Positions 12,191 to 25,085 are shown, counted from the stretch's first letter. The stretch is DNA of 64,000 bases from Sphagnum magellanicum (GCA_021904315.1 CM038920.1:12462001-12526000), one strand, 5' to 3'. The notes: generated from the sequence alone by a model not told the origin. A program made the numbers and translations.

Positions 12191-12960
12191 TAAAGTTTTA
12201 CATAAATAAAGGTAAGTTCAACAGACACCCAACAAAAAAAAAAAAAATCAGTGCAAAATGTGTGTTGAGATTGCTTCATGTGTAATTAGGTAATACTTAG
12301 GATCATGGGTTTTTTTTATGTTCACCTCACAATTTCTCAGAAGAGATTTACCCAAATAAGCAAAGGAAGGGTCCTTATTAATTAATCTCAACCCTTAATT
12401 AATCTCTCCAAACAATAGCTACGATCGTGTGTCAATGGTTGGGATGGATTTGGCAAATGAACTTAATTTTTTTCAGAAATTTTCCCTATTTGCAATTCAC
12501 AATCCCTACAAATTGTTGTTGTCTTGCTCGATTTTTTGGCACGAAATACAAAGTGCTCAAGAATGGGGAATTAATTAGCTTGTTGGCCTTTCATTTGGGT
12601 TGCTAATAAATGTTTATGTTTTGTTGAATCCAAAGATCATATTTGGGAGCTACTAATTATAAAATGTGCATATTTGCTTGATTCAAAGATCAAATTGCCT
12701 TAATTTGGTGATGTTTGTGCATTGTAAGATTGTTAGGGTTGTTTTTATTAAATGGTTAGTTGCATGCCTTTAAATGTGACAAACAAACTCCTCTCTTAAC
12801 CAAACAATTTTGGCCCTCACTTTTGTGGCTGAAATTTTCTTTAAACTAGTCCAAAGCACCCACCATAACCAACCTTTGCCTTGGCTTGTGTTATTGCAAT
12901 CTTGAAAAAAGTGGGTGCTGCAAATCACCCCTAGACCAAACATTTCATTCCGTAATAGTG
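12191..12960. other. No supported feature
   Basis: AT-rich diverged sequence with no recognisable gene, hairpin or tandem repeat. Confidence 0.4.
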
Positions 12961-12999
12961 AATTTATTTTCCCTTAAATGGTTCCATATGGTGAATGAA

Positions 13000-13260
13000 T
13001 CCTGAGAATTAGCCTTTTCTTTCGCTGGCGATATATAGCCAAAAAATTAAAATTGCTAAAATCAAGTGCCTTTTTAGATTTTTCAATAGCCAGAATGTGA
13101 TCACAATTTAAGAAATTTTCTATACATGTTTCAAGTAAGTGGCCAAAAATATATAAGGATGTTCTTTTTTTAATACTTTCATATTTTAGGTTGTAACCAG
13201 GGTTTCTTTTAAGGATTTTCTGATGTAGCCAAAGTGGTGATCTTCCAGAAAATAATTTAG
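13000..13260 (+). repeat. Dispersed repeat family C, copy 1
   Basis: 13199-13246 (TTTTAAGGATTTTCTGATG, then TAGCCAAAGTGGTGATC) is matched in reverse complement at 53011-53068. GCGATATATAGCC near 13029 resembles GATATATCGCC near 52760. Confidence 0.45.
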
Positions 13261-13699
13261 CCAAATGTGGCTACATACTAGATATGAAAGTAAGGAAAAA
13301 ACGAAATCCTTCTGTATTCTTGGCTACCTTTTGGAACTTATCATTAAAATCTGGAAAATTTATTGTATTCTTGGCTGCCCTTTTAGTGATCTTTCGCCAA
13401 AAAAGGTCAAAAATGATTGGTCTTGTGGTGAAGGTGCAAAGTGCTATAGAATGTGATTACATAAAGTGAGAGAATGTTTAAAACTCTGGAACTTATCATA
13501 AAAATTTGGCAATTTGGAGACTTTTTTTCTCAAAGTCTGGAGAATTTGGGCCATTTTTTCAATGAGAAATCCTTCGTATAAGTCACAATCATATTTTTCA
13601 GGTTGAAATTTGGCAAAATATTGCCCCCAAAAAAAAACATCGATTACAAGGAATTGTGCATGTGTGCTTGTTAACCTGCCACCCTAGTGGAGTTAACTT

Positions 13700-14015
13700 T
13701 AAAGCAGTTTTGTTCATGTGAAAACATACTTTCATCTTATGTGAAAATTGTATTTCATCCAACCTATTGTGTACAAAGCCATTATATGGATGATAGTGAA
13801 TTTATCCCATGTATCATGCCAAATGTTCCTTGTGAAATTGTTGATCTTATACATGATTTCATCGCATGTGTTCTCTCGCATGTGTTTCATTGAATTTGTC
13901 CCATGTGATTTGGCAAATGTTCTTTATGTTGTTGTTCCCCACAATTCCCATGTCTCCTTCACATGTGTTCTTTGAAATTTATCCCTTCGTGCTTTGTCAA
14001 TTTCTCCTTATCAAT
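13700..14015 (+). repeat. Dispersed repeat family B, copy 2
   Basis: It aligns with 10985-11260. This copy carries an extra internal stretch with a second CCCATGTATCATGCCAAATG-like block, suggesting internal duplication. Confidence 0.65.
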
Positions 14016-14049
14016 GTTTCTTTTTCAGTTTTTTAAAATTTGTGTGATG

Positions 14050-14930
14050 TTGCAAGGTGACGAGATTTAGGGCCACTTCACTTGAGACAAGGGTCCAAGT
14101 ACGAAAAGCCCAAGGACCAATTTGAAGCAAATTGAACCTTGAATTGGAGCCTTTTTCACATTAAAAAAACATTTTTTCACATTCTTAAGGTACAATATAG
14201 TGTGTCTAAAGGCTTGGGGTCCAATACAAAAAATGTGCGAGTGACATGTGAGAGGATTAGGTTAACCTTTAGTCTTTTCTTTTTTTTATGATTTTTAAAT
14301 TTTTTATTTTTTAAAGAAAAACTCTTACTACACACAATGAATAGCGTAGGCACAATATATTGGTGCCTCTTGTTTTTATTTCTTGCATTCAGTAATTGCA
14401 CTATGGTGTTTTAACTCTCCATTTTTTACCTCACCTTTCGATTCACCTCTATTTCATGCACTTGAAAGGGTTGAAAATGCACTCTTAACAACCACATTGT
14501 GAGAATGCACAAAACCGGCCATGTCAACTCTAGAATTGGTCAAAAATGGGGGAGTTGATGTGCTCTCAACAATGTCCTCAATCCATAGCATGTTTTCCAT
14601 TCTTACAAAAATTGAACAAAAAACGTAAAAAACAACAATGAAAAAGAACCCCCCAAAAAAAATTGAGCAACCTTCAACCTTAGCTTACACTTTGGTTATC
14701 CAAACCATAAGCTCTTTCTTTTAAGTTTTTTTTTTTTTGGTTCAGACCAATTGGTTTTCCCTTTAAAATGATGCCATGTAAGCTAAATCACAATTTGATT
14801 TGTCTTAGTCTCGGACCCTCATCTAAAGGCCTTGTGACCAATTTAAAACTCTTGACCAATAGGAATGTTCAATTTCATTGGACCTTACTCCTTGGACCCT
14901 TGTTTAGAATCGCCCTTAGCTCGATGGCAA
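14050..14930 (+). repeat. Dispersed repeat family A, copy 3
   Basis: 14057-14130 resembles 6680-6745 (CACTTGAGA, AAGGTCCAAG/AGGATCCAAG, ACCAATTTG). 14670-14920 resembles 7060-7300. The middle is unrelated, consistent with an insertion or internal deletion. Confidence 0.6.
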
Positions 14931-15495
14931 TGACCTCACAAAATATTTAGTTTTAATGGCAAAAATATTAGAGGAAATTGTTAAAATTATTTTTAAAATT
15001 AAAAAAAAGATTGGTTTAAATTTGCAATTTTTGTTTTTGTGGTTGCATGCAACCTAGAGGCTCCATATCAGTCCTTTTAATGAAAATTTATTAAAAGGTG
15101 ACATAATTTTCTGAAATGGTGACATTTTGTTGCCAATCTTTTTTTTTCCAAAAACCAAAATTGTCAAATTGTCACAAAAAAAATAAAATTGGGGAAAGAG
15201 CAATGTTTTTTCTCAATTTCTTCATGGTGCTTCGTGTGATGCATCCCTGGGAAGATTTTCACATAACTAACAACATTATTTCAAGGAACTCTCAAAACCA
15301 TAGCCAAAAGACTTAAATGTGATGACATTTTCCATTAAAAAAAAATTATCTATCATTTTTTTAATTCAAAAAAAATAAAATTACCACATAATATTATATT
15401 TCCAAAAAATACTTTTGCCTTTGGGCAATTTTTCATGGAAAACAAATTGGGAGGGAATCGCCACATTGAAATGTACTAACTACACAATTCAAAAT

Positions 15496-15599
15496 GTAAG
15501 GTAACACCCCAAGGTGAAAACATTCCCAAAATAAATGGCCCCCACAACCATAGGTTGAAGGTTGATTATTTTGGGAATGCCCTCACCTAAAAGCTTTAC
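15496..15599. repeat. Foldback (hairpin) repeat, copy 2
   Basis: The left arm 15496-15534 ends AACATTCCCAAAATAA and the right arm 15566-15599 begins TTATTTTGGGAATGCC. Outer parts of the arms (GGTAACACC...AGGTG against CACCTAAAAGCTTTAC) also pair, with a loop of about 31 bases. The core is shared with 48253-48344 and 3176-3262. Confidence 0.75.
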
Positions 15600-16440
15600 T
15601 TAACATAAAAACTTCCTTATTAATTTTTAAAAAAATTGGTGTGATACATGGCAAGTACCAAACAATTACCTTCTAGGTATCCAATAAATAAAAAATTAAT
15701 TAACTTGTGCATTTTGAAAATGAAATGCCCACCCCCAAAATGGAAAGTGCCTTTTATCAAAGGACTTATTATGCTAAGTAAAGTGCCCTTTAGTGTTTTT
15801 TTCTCATATTTGCAATGTGGCACATGTGGGTATTTGTAAGTAGTTTAAATATGTCAATTTGGCAACTATTTTTTTTTTTGGGTGATCAAATGGCTTTGTT
15901 TGTTCAAACAAGCTTAAGAACTAACTATGAATCAAATGTAGAATAGGAAAGTGAAAGGCAACCTTATTTTATTTGAAGTTTACAAACCAACAATTAAATA
16001 TAATCCAAGGCAAAAAAAATTTGGTAGTATGTGAAACTCCGTGTAGCTATATGCCCATTGAATGAAATTTCATGTAGGTAAGTTGGCTAACACTTACATT
16101 TCAATGGTGAAAGAAAGCAACAAGGTGCATAAATTAATTGACACTAGAATCTACTACTAAAATCTCTTAGGGGAATTGAACCCCAATTTTGAAGACCCTA
16201 CCTATTATAATAAGAGATTGCTTGAAAAAAAATAAAAATTAAATGATATACTACTTCAATGGAGTTCAAATTGTGCACAAAATGGATATTGCATACACCT
16301 CAAGGTTCATACCAACCAAATCAACAAAATTAATTAAAATGAAACAAGTATTGCAACCATGATAACATAAACACATGAATAACATATTGCATAAAGGGTT
16401 AGGGTTTAGAGATTTTTGGTTGCTTATCCCTCTACACCAT
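15600..16440. other. AT-rich stretch, no supported feature
   Basis: I see no gene here, only short open frames and A/T runs. Confidence 0.4.
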
Positions 16441-19320
16441 GGCAGGATTTTGCAATAGTCCAAGAACTCATTACTAGAAAAAATGGGAAAATGTTCAACG
16501 TAAAAACCTTCTAAACAAACATCTTAACAACTAGATAAAAATGGGTTGTTAGTTTATTCAGTAGCTTTCTTTTCATAAACCCCAAATTAAATAAGCATCT
16601 TTCATCCTTGGTGTTGCCCATAATCATTGCCATGGATAATTCAATGAATTTCAACCATTCAAATAGTTAATGAAAAAACAATTGATTATTGGCCAAGTTG
16701 GTTCATATTCTAATCTAGGGATTAGAGTCCAAAGGAGGACTCATGGCAACATGGCAATTGGCAAACATAGTAAGCTTGAAAAAAGATGACTCTTGCACCA
16801 ATAATGTTCCATCAAGCAAAGGTGGAATGAACAATTGTTTTAAGCCAATATGCTTGCCAAAATAATAGTCTACTTTTAGAATGGAAAATTGAGCCATAAA
16901 CATATGCTTAACTTCATGTTGCAGCCAAAACAAAGGATAAATCACACCAATGGCATTCATAATGTCTTGAGCTAAGAATTGTCACTCAAGTTCTCAAATG
17001 AAGCCACCAACTACAATATTGAACTATTGTTTCATAGCTTTAACTACACTCAACCAATCAAGTTTAGAAGCACAACTTAAACAACTAATTAGCACATCCC
17101 TTTTGTGAACCATGTAATTGCAAGAAAAAAATTGAAACCTTGCATACTCCACACCAAAATTAGGTTAAAAATCCAAACCATATGTAAGGGATCATATGAG
17201 TGATGCATAATTGCAAAGAATGTTGAAAATTTCCATCAACATGCCCATAACTTGTAACTAAATCAACATACAATGTACAAATCTCCTTCATAGGCCTTAA
17301 TTATATCAACAAAATCACATTGAATGAATACATCCCAAGCTTGAGCAAACTTTGACAATGACCACATACATACAAACAAGGGTAGGATATAATTTAGACC
17401 CATAAGGTTTCCACATCATAGAAGAGGTTTAAGTTTCCTTTTGTTGTTGTGTTTGATGCTTGTTCATCAAACATGTGCATGATTAAGGATTTATATTCTA
17501 CCAAGATGCATTTGGTAAAAGACAACAATGTGTTTTCAAGTTGTGCAACATTTTAACACCTTTTTCTTTTAACATTTAGCCAACTTATATAGTTTTTTCT
17601 AAAGATTGCTTAGGGTTTTGTGCATAATAGTTGTAAACAAATTGGAGCAATGCTTCAATTTTTATAACCAAGGATAATCCAAATAATGTTTATAGAACTA
17701 AATTGGTTCAATGCACAACATAATGCACACCTAATAGAAAGGCACATGCTTTTCCTTCAATTGCATTGTAACCCCAATCTTTGAACCCTAGAATATCATC
17801 ACACCATCCATTCCAAAAACACAAATTTCAAAACCAAATTAGATTTTGGATATAAAAATAAAAATCTCCCAATTACTTTTGTCAAATTGTCAACATGGGA
17901 AGGTGAAAGCATGTTAAGGTGGCTAAGTTTTAGCAGATTAAAGTCTTTTTTTTAAATCCTTTTCTATTGTAGTTGAAAGTTGATTTAAAATATGAATATT
18001 TAGATTATATTGAAAATAACATTTTTTCCATTTCCAATTTCAATTCATGATGTTATAGGACATATTAAAAATATCATTAAAAAAAATTTCTAACAATAAT
18101 TATTTTTTAATTTTCATAAAGGTTTTTTAAATAATTATAATTTTTGGGATTTTGAAAAGTCCATAACATAATAAATTAAAATCATATTCCATTCATTCAA
18201 TGGATCTTTCATTTTTTAAACATAATTCATCCAATATCCTAAAGTTTCAAACACATAAGATAAACACATTGTAAAATAAAAGTCCATATCCATGAGTTTT
18301 GCAGGGCGTGACAAAATTTGTTGCCAAAATTCAAAAGTCCATTACTCATTAAATATGTAGGATTTTGAATTTTTTTTCCATTTTAAAAATGCCAACTCTA
18401 TTAGCATTACATAAATGAATCCCTTTATTAATATTTCAATGAAAACATTAACATTTTATATTTTAGTGTCAAAGAGTACAAACTGCAAGTTTGACACATT
18501 AAAAAGGATTTCATAGTGTGTTTTCACCCTAGAACCTTCAACAACTTGTGATAGAGTTTTTTAAAAAAGGGAGTTGTTTCCACCCTTCCACAACATACAC
18601 ATGGATAAAAATCCACAATCGATTATCAATGGTGGTCACTTCATCAGAACACACAAAAATAAATTGGGCTTTTTACATTATTAATCAAATTGTTTAGAGA
18701 AAAAAATTCATGCATAGCTTTAACCACGCTTTAACTAGTTGTGTCAATCTAATTCTTCCAAGGGTTGTTTAGCACTTTCAAGAAATCAAACAGCTCCTTA
18801 CAACCTTTTAAGTTTGTCATAGGCTGTTTCCACCTCAATGAATGAAAAATCATGGCAAATTGCACAATTTTTAAAAAAATGTTTTACATGTTTCCATTTA
18901 CAATTTGTTTCACCCATGAAAAACAACATATATAATGCCACTTTTTTTTAACATGTTGGCTTGTGTTGCTTATTTAGTATTGACCAAAAACCACCCCTAA
19001 ATGTGTAGTTGTTGCTTTCCAATGACTTACATTTTTGCAATCCATCAAACTTAGGAACTAACAATTTCTCTCTCTTTTCAACCTCACTACAAATTCTACA
19101 TCTTACCTAGGTCATCTTCCCTTTAAGACCAATAATTGCTTTAGCCCATGGAAGCTTAACAGCCCAAACATCTTGGAACACCCAGTTGAATTCCCATTTT
19201 TTCCAAAAAAAATTGGTAGGAAGAATTTGAGTGATATCGATAATTAGAATAAAATTAATTGTAATAGTGTTGTAAGAGGAAGCTTTAGAAATTCTTTTTA
19301 AAAATGGGATGGACATTTAT
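16440..19320 (-). mobile_element. Decayed hAT-superfamily transposase
   Basis: Read on the minus strand from 19316. An N-terminal part contains VWAVKLPWAKAIIGLKGKMT and then, past a stop, VRCRICSEVEKREKLLVPK, a CxxC zinc-finger (BED-like) entry. Scattered middle blocks follow (near 18.6 kb a PPLIID stretch, as in the RNase-H-like core). Near 16960-16715 comes MNAIGVIYPLFWLQHEVK with SSFFKLTMFANCHVAMSPP. At about 16625-16450 comes DERCLFNLGFMKRKLLNKL with VVKMFV, the C-terminal dimerisation (hATC) block. These blocks lie in the right order over 2.9 kb but are split by many stops and frame changes, so the copy is old and dead. I found no clear terminal repeats. Confidence 0.7.
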
Positions 19321-19940
19321 TTTTGCGTATAATATTAAACGTTTGCAAAAATTGCTCACCAAAATGCATGTTCACGAATTTTGTTGGAGGTGTAAGTGTA
19401 AACAAAGCATCACCTAAAGGATCATTGGAGGAATGAACATTGACATTTGAGGGACTACAAGAAGAAAATAACCTTTGGTACTTGAAATTTGGCAGGGGTT
19501 CAATGGTGGCATTGTCCAAAATGAACACAAACTAGTGCCAAATCAAAGTTTCTTGATGTAGCAACACATTTAAACCCACAACCAATTGTGATCACAAACA
19601 CATCAAAGAGAATTATGCAAAAAATATGTTATAACACCTATAAGCAATGAAATTTATATGGAATTGAAAATAACTCAAAAGCACACAACATGCTGCAATA
19701 ACATAATACTTACAATAAACATTATAACCAAAATGCAATGAAAATTATATGCAATTAAACACAAGTTCAAAACATTTATAGTAAACACCAAAAATAGAAT
19801 GTAACACCAAAGTATTGTAGTAGAACTCAATATTTCACGTACACCAAAAACCTAAGATTGCATACACCAAAATGCAAAAATGTGTTTACAATGTTTCAAA
19901 GGCATGATCACAAATTTTACATACATGGTGCCATGATGGG
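19321..19940. other. Flank of the hAT relic, no supported feature
   Basis: AT-rich. It may include the transposon's 5' end, but no inverted repeat could be matched to the 16.4-kb side by eye. Confidence 0.35.
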
Positions 19941-19949
19941 ATTTTAATG

Positions 19950-20240
19950 CCTTGAGGTTGTTGAATAGAAGGTTGATTGTAGTAAGCTTTAAGGTAACAT
20001 CACAATTTGCAACAATGAGATTTGTAGCAAGCTTGAAGGCAACAATGGTGGCATTGGGATTTGCAACAAGAAGATTTGCAACAAACTTGAAGGCACCAAC
20101 AACGCTACCAAGATTTGTGACAAGCTTGAAGGCACCAACATGAATTGGGATTTGCAACAAGCTTGAAAGCAACAACATGATTTGCAACAAGCTTGAAAGT
20201 AACAAACTTGAAGGCAGTGACAATTGTTTGTTGGAGTTTT
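19950..20240. repeat. Degenerate minisatellite (GATTTGCAACAAGCTTGAAGGCAAC-type unit)
   Basis: About seven to nine imperfect units of the words GATTTGCAACAAG and CTTGAAGGCA(A/C)CAAC, with variable spacing of roughly 25-50 bp. The repetition keeps an open frame on the minus strand for 131 codons, with hydrophobic repeated words, which is best read as a by-product. Confidence 0.7.
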
Positions 20241-20249
20241 TCTTCATTG

Positions 20250-22505
20250 GTGGTCATCTATTGGTGTTTCTCAAGCTAAACATTTGCCATTGAAGCAACC
20301 TCTTTGAAAGATGAAACTCTAGTGAAAATGAAGGTGGAAATGACAACAAATTAAAAAAAGAAATTGGTAACAACATAGATTCATAGTATGGCGAATAAAA
20401 GGTTTCAAATGCTACAAAACACAGATGTGATGAACAGAATTGGTAATGCAAATTGATACAAATTTATCAACGTCATGATCGAATTTTGGCATCCAATGGC
20501 CAAATGGTTTTGCAAAGGTGGCTAGAATGGATTGAACTTTCATCAACAAAATGACTCATGTCACATGTCACACGTCATCAATTATTGGCAATTTTAGCCT
20601 AATCTAATAGTCTAAAATAAACCTAGGTGATTGAATGGCCCTTTTTTGGCTCAAAAAATGCTAAATTTTGCCTAAATAAATAAACACTTGTGCCCTCCCA
20701 ATACACTAGGAAATTCCTAGCATGCTTTTACATTATTTGGAAAAGAATTGTCAATTAAATGGAAATTTGCTTAGGTTTTTTTATTCTTTAGATTCGTATA
20801 TGTATGTGTAAGTATGTATGTACATTATTCATTAGGTCATGATTATGACTGGAATGTGGATCCTGAACTTTGTAATGTACAACAACAACATAACCTGCAC
20901 AAATCTCAAGCACTATAGATTATGGATGACATGATTTCAAGAATGCACGGCTAAGAGTGTGATTGAAGGTGTTGAAATGTCTGTAGAGTTTGTTGTTGTT
21001 GTATATATATAAAGTTTTCCAATTTCTTCTTCTGATTAGTTATATGCTTGCTAGTTATGCTGAAAGTTTTCATGAAGGATTGGACCCATTGTTTCTCCAA
21101 GTCATTCAGTGTTTTGCCTTAGCCATCCATTAATGTCATGTTCATCCTCCATGTTGTTGCTTGAAATTACAAATGTAATTTTGAATCCTTTACTTTTAAA
21201 AAAACATTTTTTGAAAACGTTCTTCAAGATTCGTTTGTGCTTCTTTTTATCAATAGTAGGCCATAACCTTGGTTGTAGGTAAATTACAACTCTTTATGCG
21301 TAATCCAGCACAATGATTAAATATTTTTGTTCAAACATTAACACAGAGAATGTTCAAGAACACACATAATGAATGTATTTTCAAGCTTAAAAAGGAGCAA
21401 ACATAACAATAACTATAGACTTCAACCAATTTTATGAATTCCTTGAACAAAATGGTCAACCTTTCAATATTCGGAAAGTGCATTATCATTATAATTCAAA
21501 ATGTTTCATAGCTTCTTTTCTTCAAGAAGTTTAGTGTAAAATTGGTGGCAAATGTTCCTTTGAAAAACAATTCACCTTTTTTTCTCTTTTGCAAGTTTCA
21601 AAACAACACTTTTCTCATTCAGAAATGGTGTTGGATTTTGGGTCTTTCCTTGATATTAAACTTTACTGGTGAGATTTTCCCCATGGTAATTTCAAAAAAA
21701 ATTAGCATATATTTATGTTTGGTGACTTTGCCTTCAGTATTTGATGATTTTGGGGAGGTTTTTTGGTGGATTAAATTCACAAACCTTAAAATCTTAATTG
21801 ATCCTAAATTTTTTAAACTTTAAGCATTAAACCTTAATAGACCTTACAAAACCCTGACAACCCTTGATAGACCCTAATCAAGGGTGAAAACACACTACAC
21901 TCTCCATAAAATGTTGTCACAAGGCAATTTTTGCAAGTTTTTGGGAGTTGTAATTGGTCATGTGATTAAATATAATCAATGAAAAAGAAAAATGACTCAA
22001 CATTACAATTTTATATATAATATAATCATATTTTATGAATTTCATGGGTAGTTTTTGAATAGTCATAACATAATGGATTTTTAAAGGAGTAACCAAAAAC
22101 CTGCAACAATCCATAATTAATGAATATGAACTCCATGCACCTTCATATAATGTTTTTTAATAAGTAAAGGACTCAATGGTTATATGATGTGATAACATTG
22201 ATACCAAGGATGACTTTTTGGAAGGGTTATAATTAGTGACCAAAATTTTCTATGTACCTTGAATTATGGCTTTTTTTTATTAAGTCCTTTACTTCATGAA
22301 AGTAATAGTTTAGAAGTTCATTTTTCAAATTTTAGTTATCCATAAGTTAAACTAGGGTTGCAATCTTTTTACTAATAAATTTCAAATGATAACTTGTAAA
22401 ATGACTTGTGTGATTCAAGGTATCATGCCTTCACACTACCTTTGTAGTGCTAATTTATGCAATTATGGATTTCCATATGTGCTTAAAAGTGTTACACCTT
22501 AATGT
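20250..22505. other. AT-rich stretch, no supported gene
   Basis: No recognisable coding or structured feature. 21780-21880 is rich in CCTTAA/CCCTAA-like words resembling decayed telomere-type repeats. Confidence 0.35.
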
Positions 22506-22509
22506 GTTT

Positions 22510-22825
22510 TCACCTTAAAACCCTAAACCCTAAGCCATTAACCTTAAAACCCTAATTGACCCTAAATAAACCGCAAACCACAACAAACCATTGTGGTGGT
22601 GTTGCCGTCACCTTCTTATGTGGTGTTGTTGTAGCGACCTTGTTGTCATCACCTTCTTCTCTATGTTTGAAAAAAAGAAGAAGACGATAATAACTTTCCT
22701 CATCTTTTTCAATGGCTTTGTTGCAAAAAAAGGCGATGGCAACTACCGTAACCTTCTTCTATGGTGGTGGTGCTGTGAAGAAAGCGATGGCAACTTGCTA
22801 CCATCACCTTTTTTTTTTTTCTAGT
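22510..22825. repeat. Telomere-like words followed by GGCGATGGCAAC motif array, second locus
   Basis: 22515-22575 reads ACCCTAAACCCTAAGCC and similar. 22600-22805 then contains the motif in both orientations (GCCGTCACCTTCTT, GTTGTCATCACCTTC, GGCGATGGCAACTACC, GCGATGGCAACTTGC, CCATCACCTTT). The composition and word set match 9380-9720. Confidence 0.6.
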
Positions 22826-23519
22826 CCTTTTGGTCTAATTCATTAGAATTAAAAATTTACAATGAAATGGTGGTTTTTTTTAATGTTGAAAGTTGTAATG
22901 GCTAGAAGAAGGAGATTAAAGAAATGTGGTGATTTGGAAGTTTGAAAACAAAATGTTGCTTCATCAAAATAGAAAATTTGGAAGCAAAATGTTGATCCAT
23001 TACAATTAGGACTTGGGAGTAAAATGCTGCTCCATTAGAATCAAAACCTGGGGATAAAAATGTTGCTCTAATCAGAATTGAAAATTGATGAATTAAGCAA
23101 TTTATGTGGCTTAGAGTTGATAATGGTGACAATCTATAATTCAAATGATGAGATCACTCCCAATACAAATTGGGAATTTCGATTGAAAAATGGTGGGCTA
23201 AATTGTTTTAGAATTTACATACATTAGATTAAATGTAGATAAAAAATTATACAAGTTTTTTAAAGTTTAATTATATCATTTGATGGAAGCCGTGGGATTT
23301 TTTTTCTCAAAATGTTTTTATTACAATACTTGAAAATAGTTAGAGTTTACAAGAATTACATCTAATTGTGTGATTTTATGTTTTGCAATACCTGCATAAT
23401 GTTTTCTGAACTTTTTATGTGTAAGGTTTAGGGTTAGGATTTTTTTATTACAAAGTAATGACTTACTTTTTTATATTTTTTGGTTTAGGTCCAAAACTTG
23501 AAACTGACCAAGCCTTTCA

Positions 23520-25085
23520 GCCATTAGCACCCCCTTGTCCACCTAATATGATTTGAAAGGACAAAAAATGGATGAAGGTTGGATCGAAATGGAAGTGTAA
23601 AGTTGGCACTTGCATTACTGCATATTGTGCCAAATGGTTGTTAACCAAACATTTGAAGGAGGTGCATGGCTTGGTGGTAAAAAAGGCCAAACCTAAGAGG
23701 CTTTCAACTTCTGAAGGAGGTCTTCGACATCAAGACCATGCTAAAATGAACGCTTGCATCTTGGGAAATGCCATGGTTGTGCAAAGGCAAAATGATCAAA
23801 AGGTTGCTAATTGCGTTTGTTCCAAAGCCCACCGCAAATGGGATAAGCTGGTAATTGTTGTAGAATTATGTCCACCATTACCAAAACCAATTTTGGGCAA
23901 ATTAATTTCAAAGCAATTGTTGCAAATGTTGGGTCTTAATGCTTAGGGTGTGGGAAATGTGCCTTGATGATGCACCCGCAAACTCCTTGATAGATTCAAC
24001 TGTGAATCCAAATGTGAAAAGAGCGGAAGGATAAAGAATCGAGGTACGTTCCTTGGCTTGCAACATTTTCGGGTAAAAGGGCATGTTGGAGCTCCAAGAT
24101 GCGGACTAGGACGAATGACAAGGAGGTCAATTATTCACATAGAACTACAAAAACCAAACAAAAAGTTGGTTAGTCCATAATTGGAGCACTTTTGGTCCAC
24201 ATACGAGCCACAGGCAAACATAGACTCACAAGACTCACCACGGCCCGGACTTGGGGGAAGCCACCACCTTCCCCCTTATATTTTTCTTTCTGCATGGCCA
24301 CAGGGCTTGCACCTAAATGTCATTTTATCCCGAGATTCCTAAGTTGGGAGTCTCGAAATTCTTAAAATTAGAACTGCGGCAACTTGGAAGTCCATAACTT
24401 CTTTTGAAAACTTCTAATTGAGATGAAGTTTCAAGAAAAGTTGTAGCCCTCATTAAAAGCTTTCTAATGGTGTGTGGCACGCCACCTGAATGCACATAAA
24501 TCAGGGCAATTCCTGATTTTTAATGGTTAGGTGTCAAATTGGCAATTTGAGTTTTGGCCTTTCTTTTGACCATAACTTATGTTTTAAGTACCCAAATGGG
24601 TCATGTGAGCCCATTTTAGACATTTACGTTCCAAGAGCTTTCCAATAATTTAATGGACTTTTCAATGCAATGAATTTTGACCCCTGTAATCGCCCTCTAA
24701 ATATTCAGGAGTCCATCAAGACTCCAATTCCCAAAGTGGGAGCTCATTTGGGAATGTGTGGGTTCATTCCTTCACATTCTCCTACACTCCCAAGAACATG
24801 AAATGTGACTCCTGGGTTTCATTCTTGGCCCACTTTTTTGCAACCTCTTACCTTAGTTGTGAGCCCAAGGCTAGGTTTGTGACATTCAAAATGCAACATC
24901 ACGAATGGAGAAGGATGAAGATTTACAAGAAATGATTCAATCCACTCGTTCTACATATGCACAACGATTGAAAATGACATGGGATGTCAAAAATTGGGAT
25001 CAAGAATCCACTAAAACAAATCGAACAAAAAAGTTAATAAATGTATTGGATTTCCATGAATTTAAATTGATTCATGGAAGGTAAA
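23520..25085 (+). mobile_element. Fossil mobile-element ORF with C2H2-like zinc finger, split by a solo LTR
   Basis: The first part (to 23967) reads SKWKCKVGTC, then AKWLLTKHLKEVHGL. This is a C-x4-C...H-x4-H finger, followed by a basic stretch and CPPLPKPILGKLISKQLLQ. The second part resumes at about 24890 with SRMEKDEDLQEMIQSTRS and YAQRLKMTWDV, ending near the HEFKLIHGR stretch at 25080. The style matches repeated plant transposon ORFs with an N-terminal finger. The superfamily cannot be fixed from this piece. The copy is broken and interrupted by the LTR at 23968-24884. Confidence 0.55.
23968..24884. mobile_element. Solo LTR of an LTR retrotransposon, copy 1 (nested)
   Basis: The 917-bp noncoding unit begins TGATGCACCC and ends TTTGTGACA (TG...CA). 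It aligns over its full length with 29494-30384, for example AATTGGAGCACTTTTGG, GACTCACAAGACTCACCA, GGGGGAAGCCACCACCTTCC and TTGTAGCCCTC. It sits inside the zinc-finger ORF. The flanks (CTTGA / TTCAA) are a weakened match to a 5-bp target duplication. It is clearly diverged from copy 2, so old. It is a fossil with no internal genes. Confidence 0.75.

Noticed and set aside
19852-20247. 131-codon minus-strand frame, hydrophobic repeats
   Set aside because: It follows a minisatellite (GATTTGCAACAAGCTTGAAGG-like units); there is no domain and no splice partners.
22500-22580. CCCTAAA-like runs suggesting an interstitial telomere
   Set aside because: Only a few imperfect units mixed with CCTTAA words. 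Similar short tracts occur at 46.02 and 53.51 kb, so not evidence of a telomere fusion.
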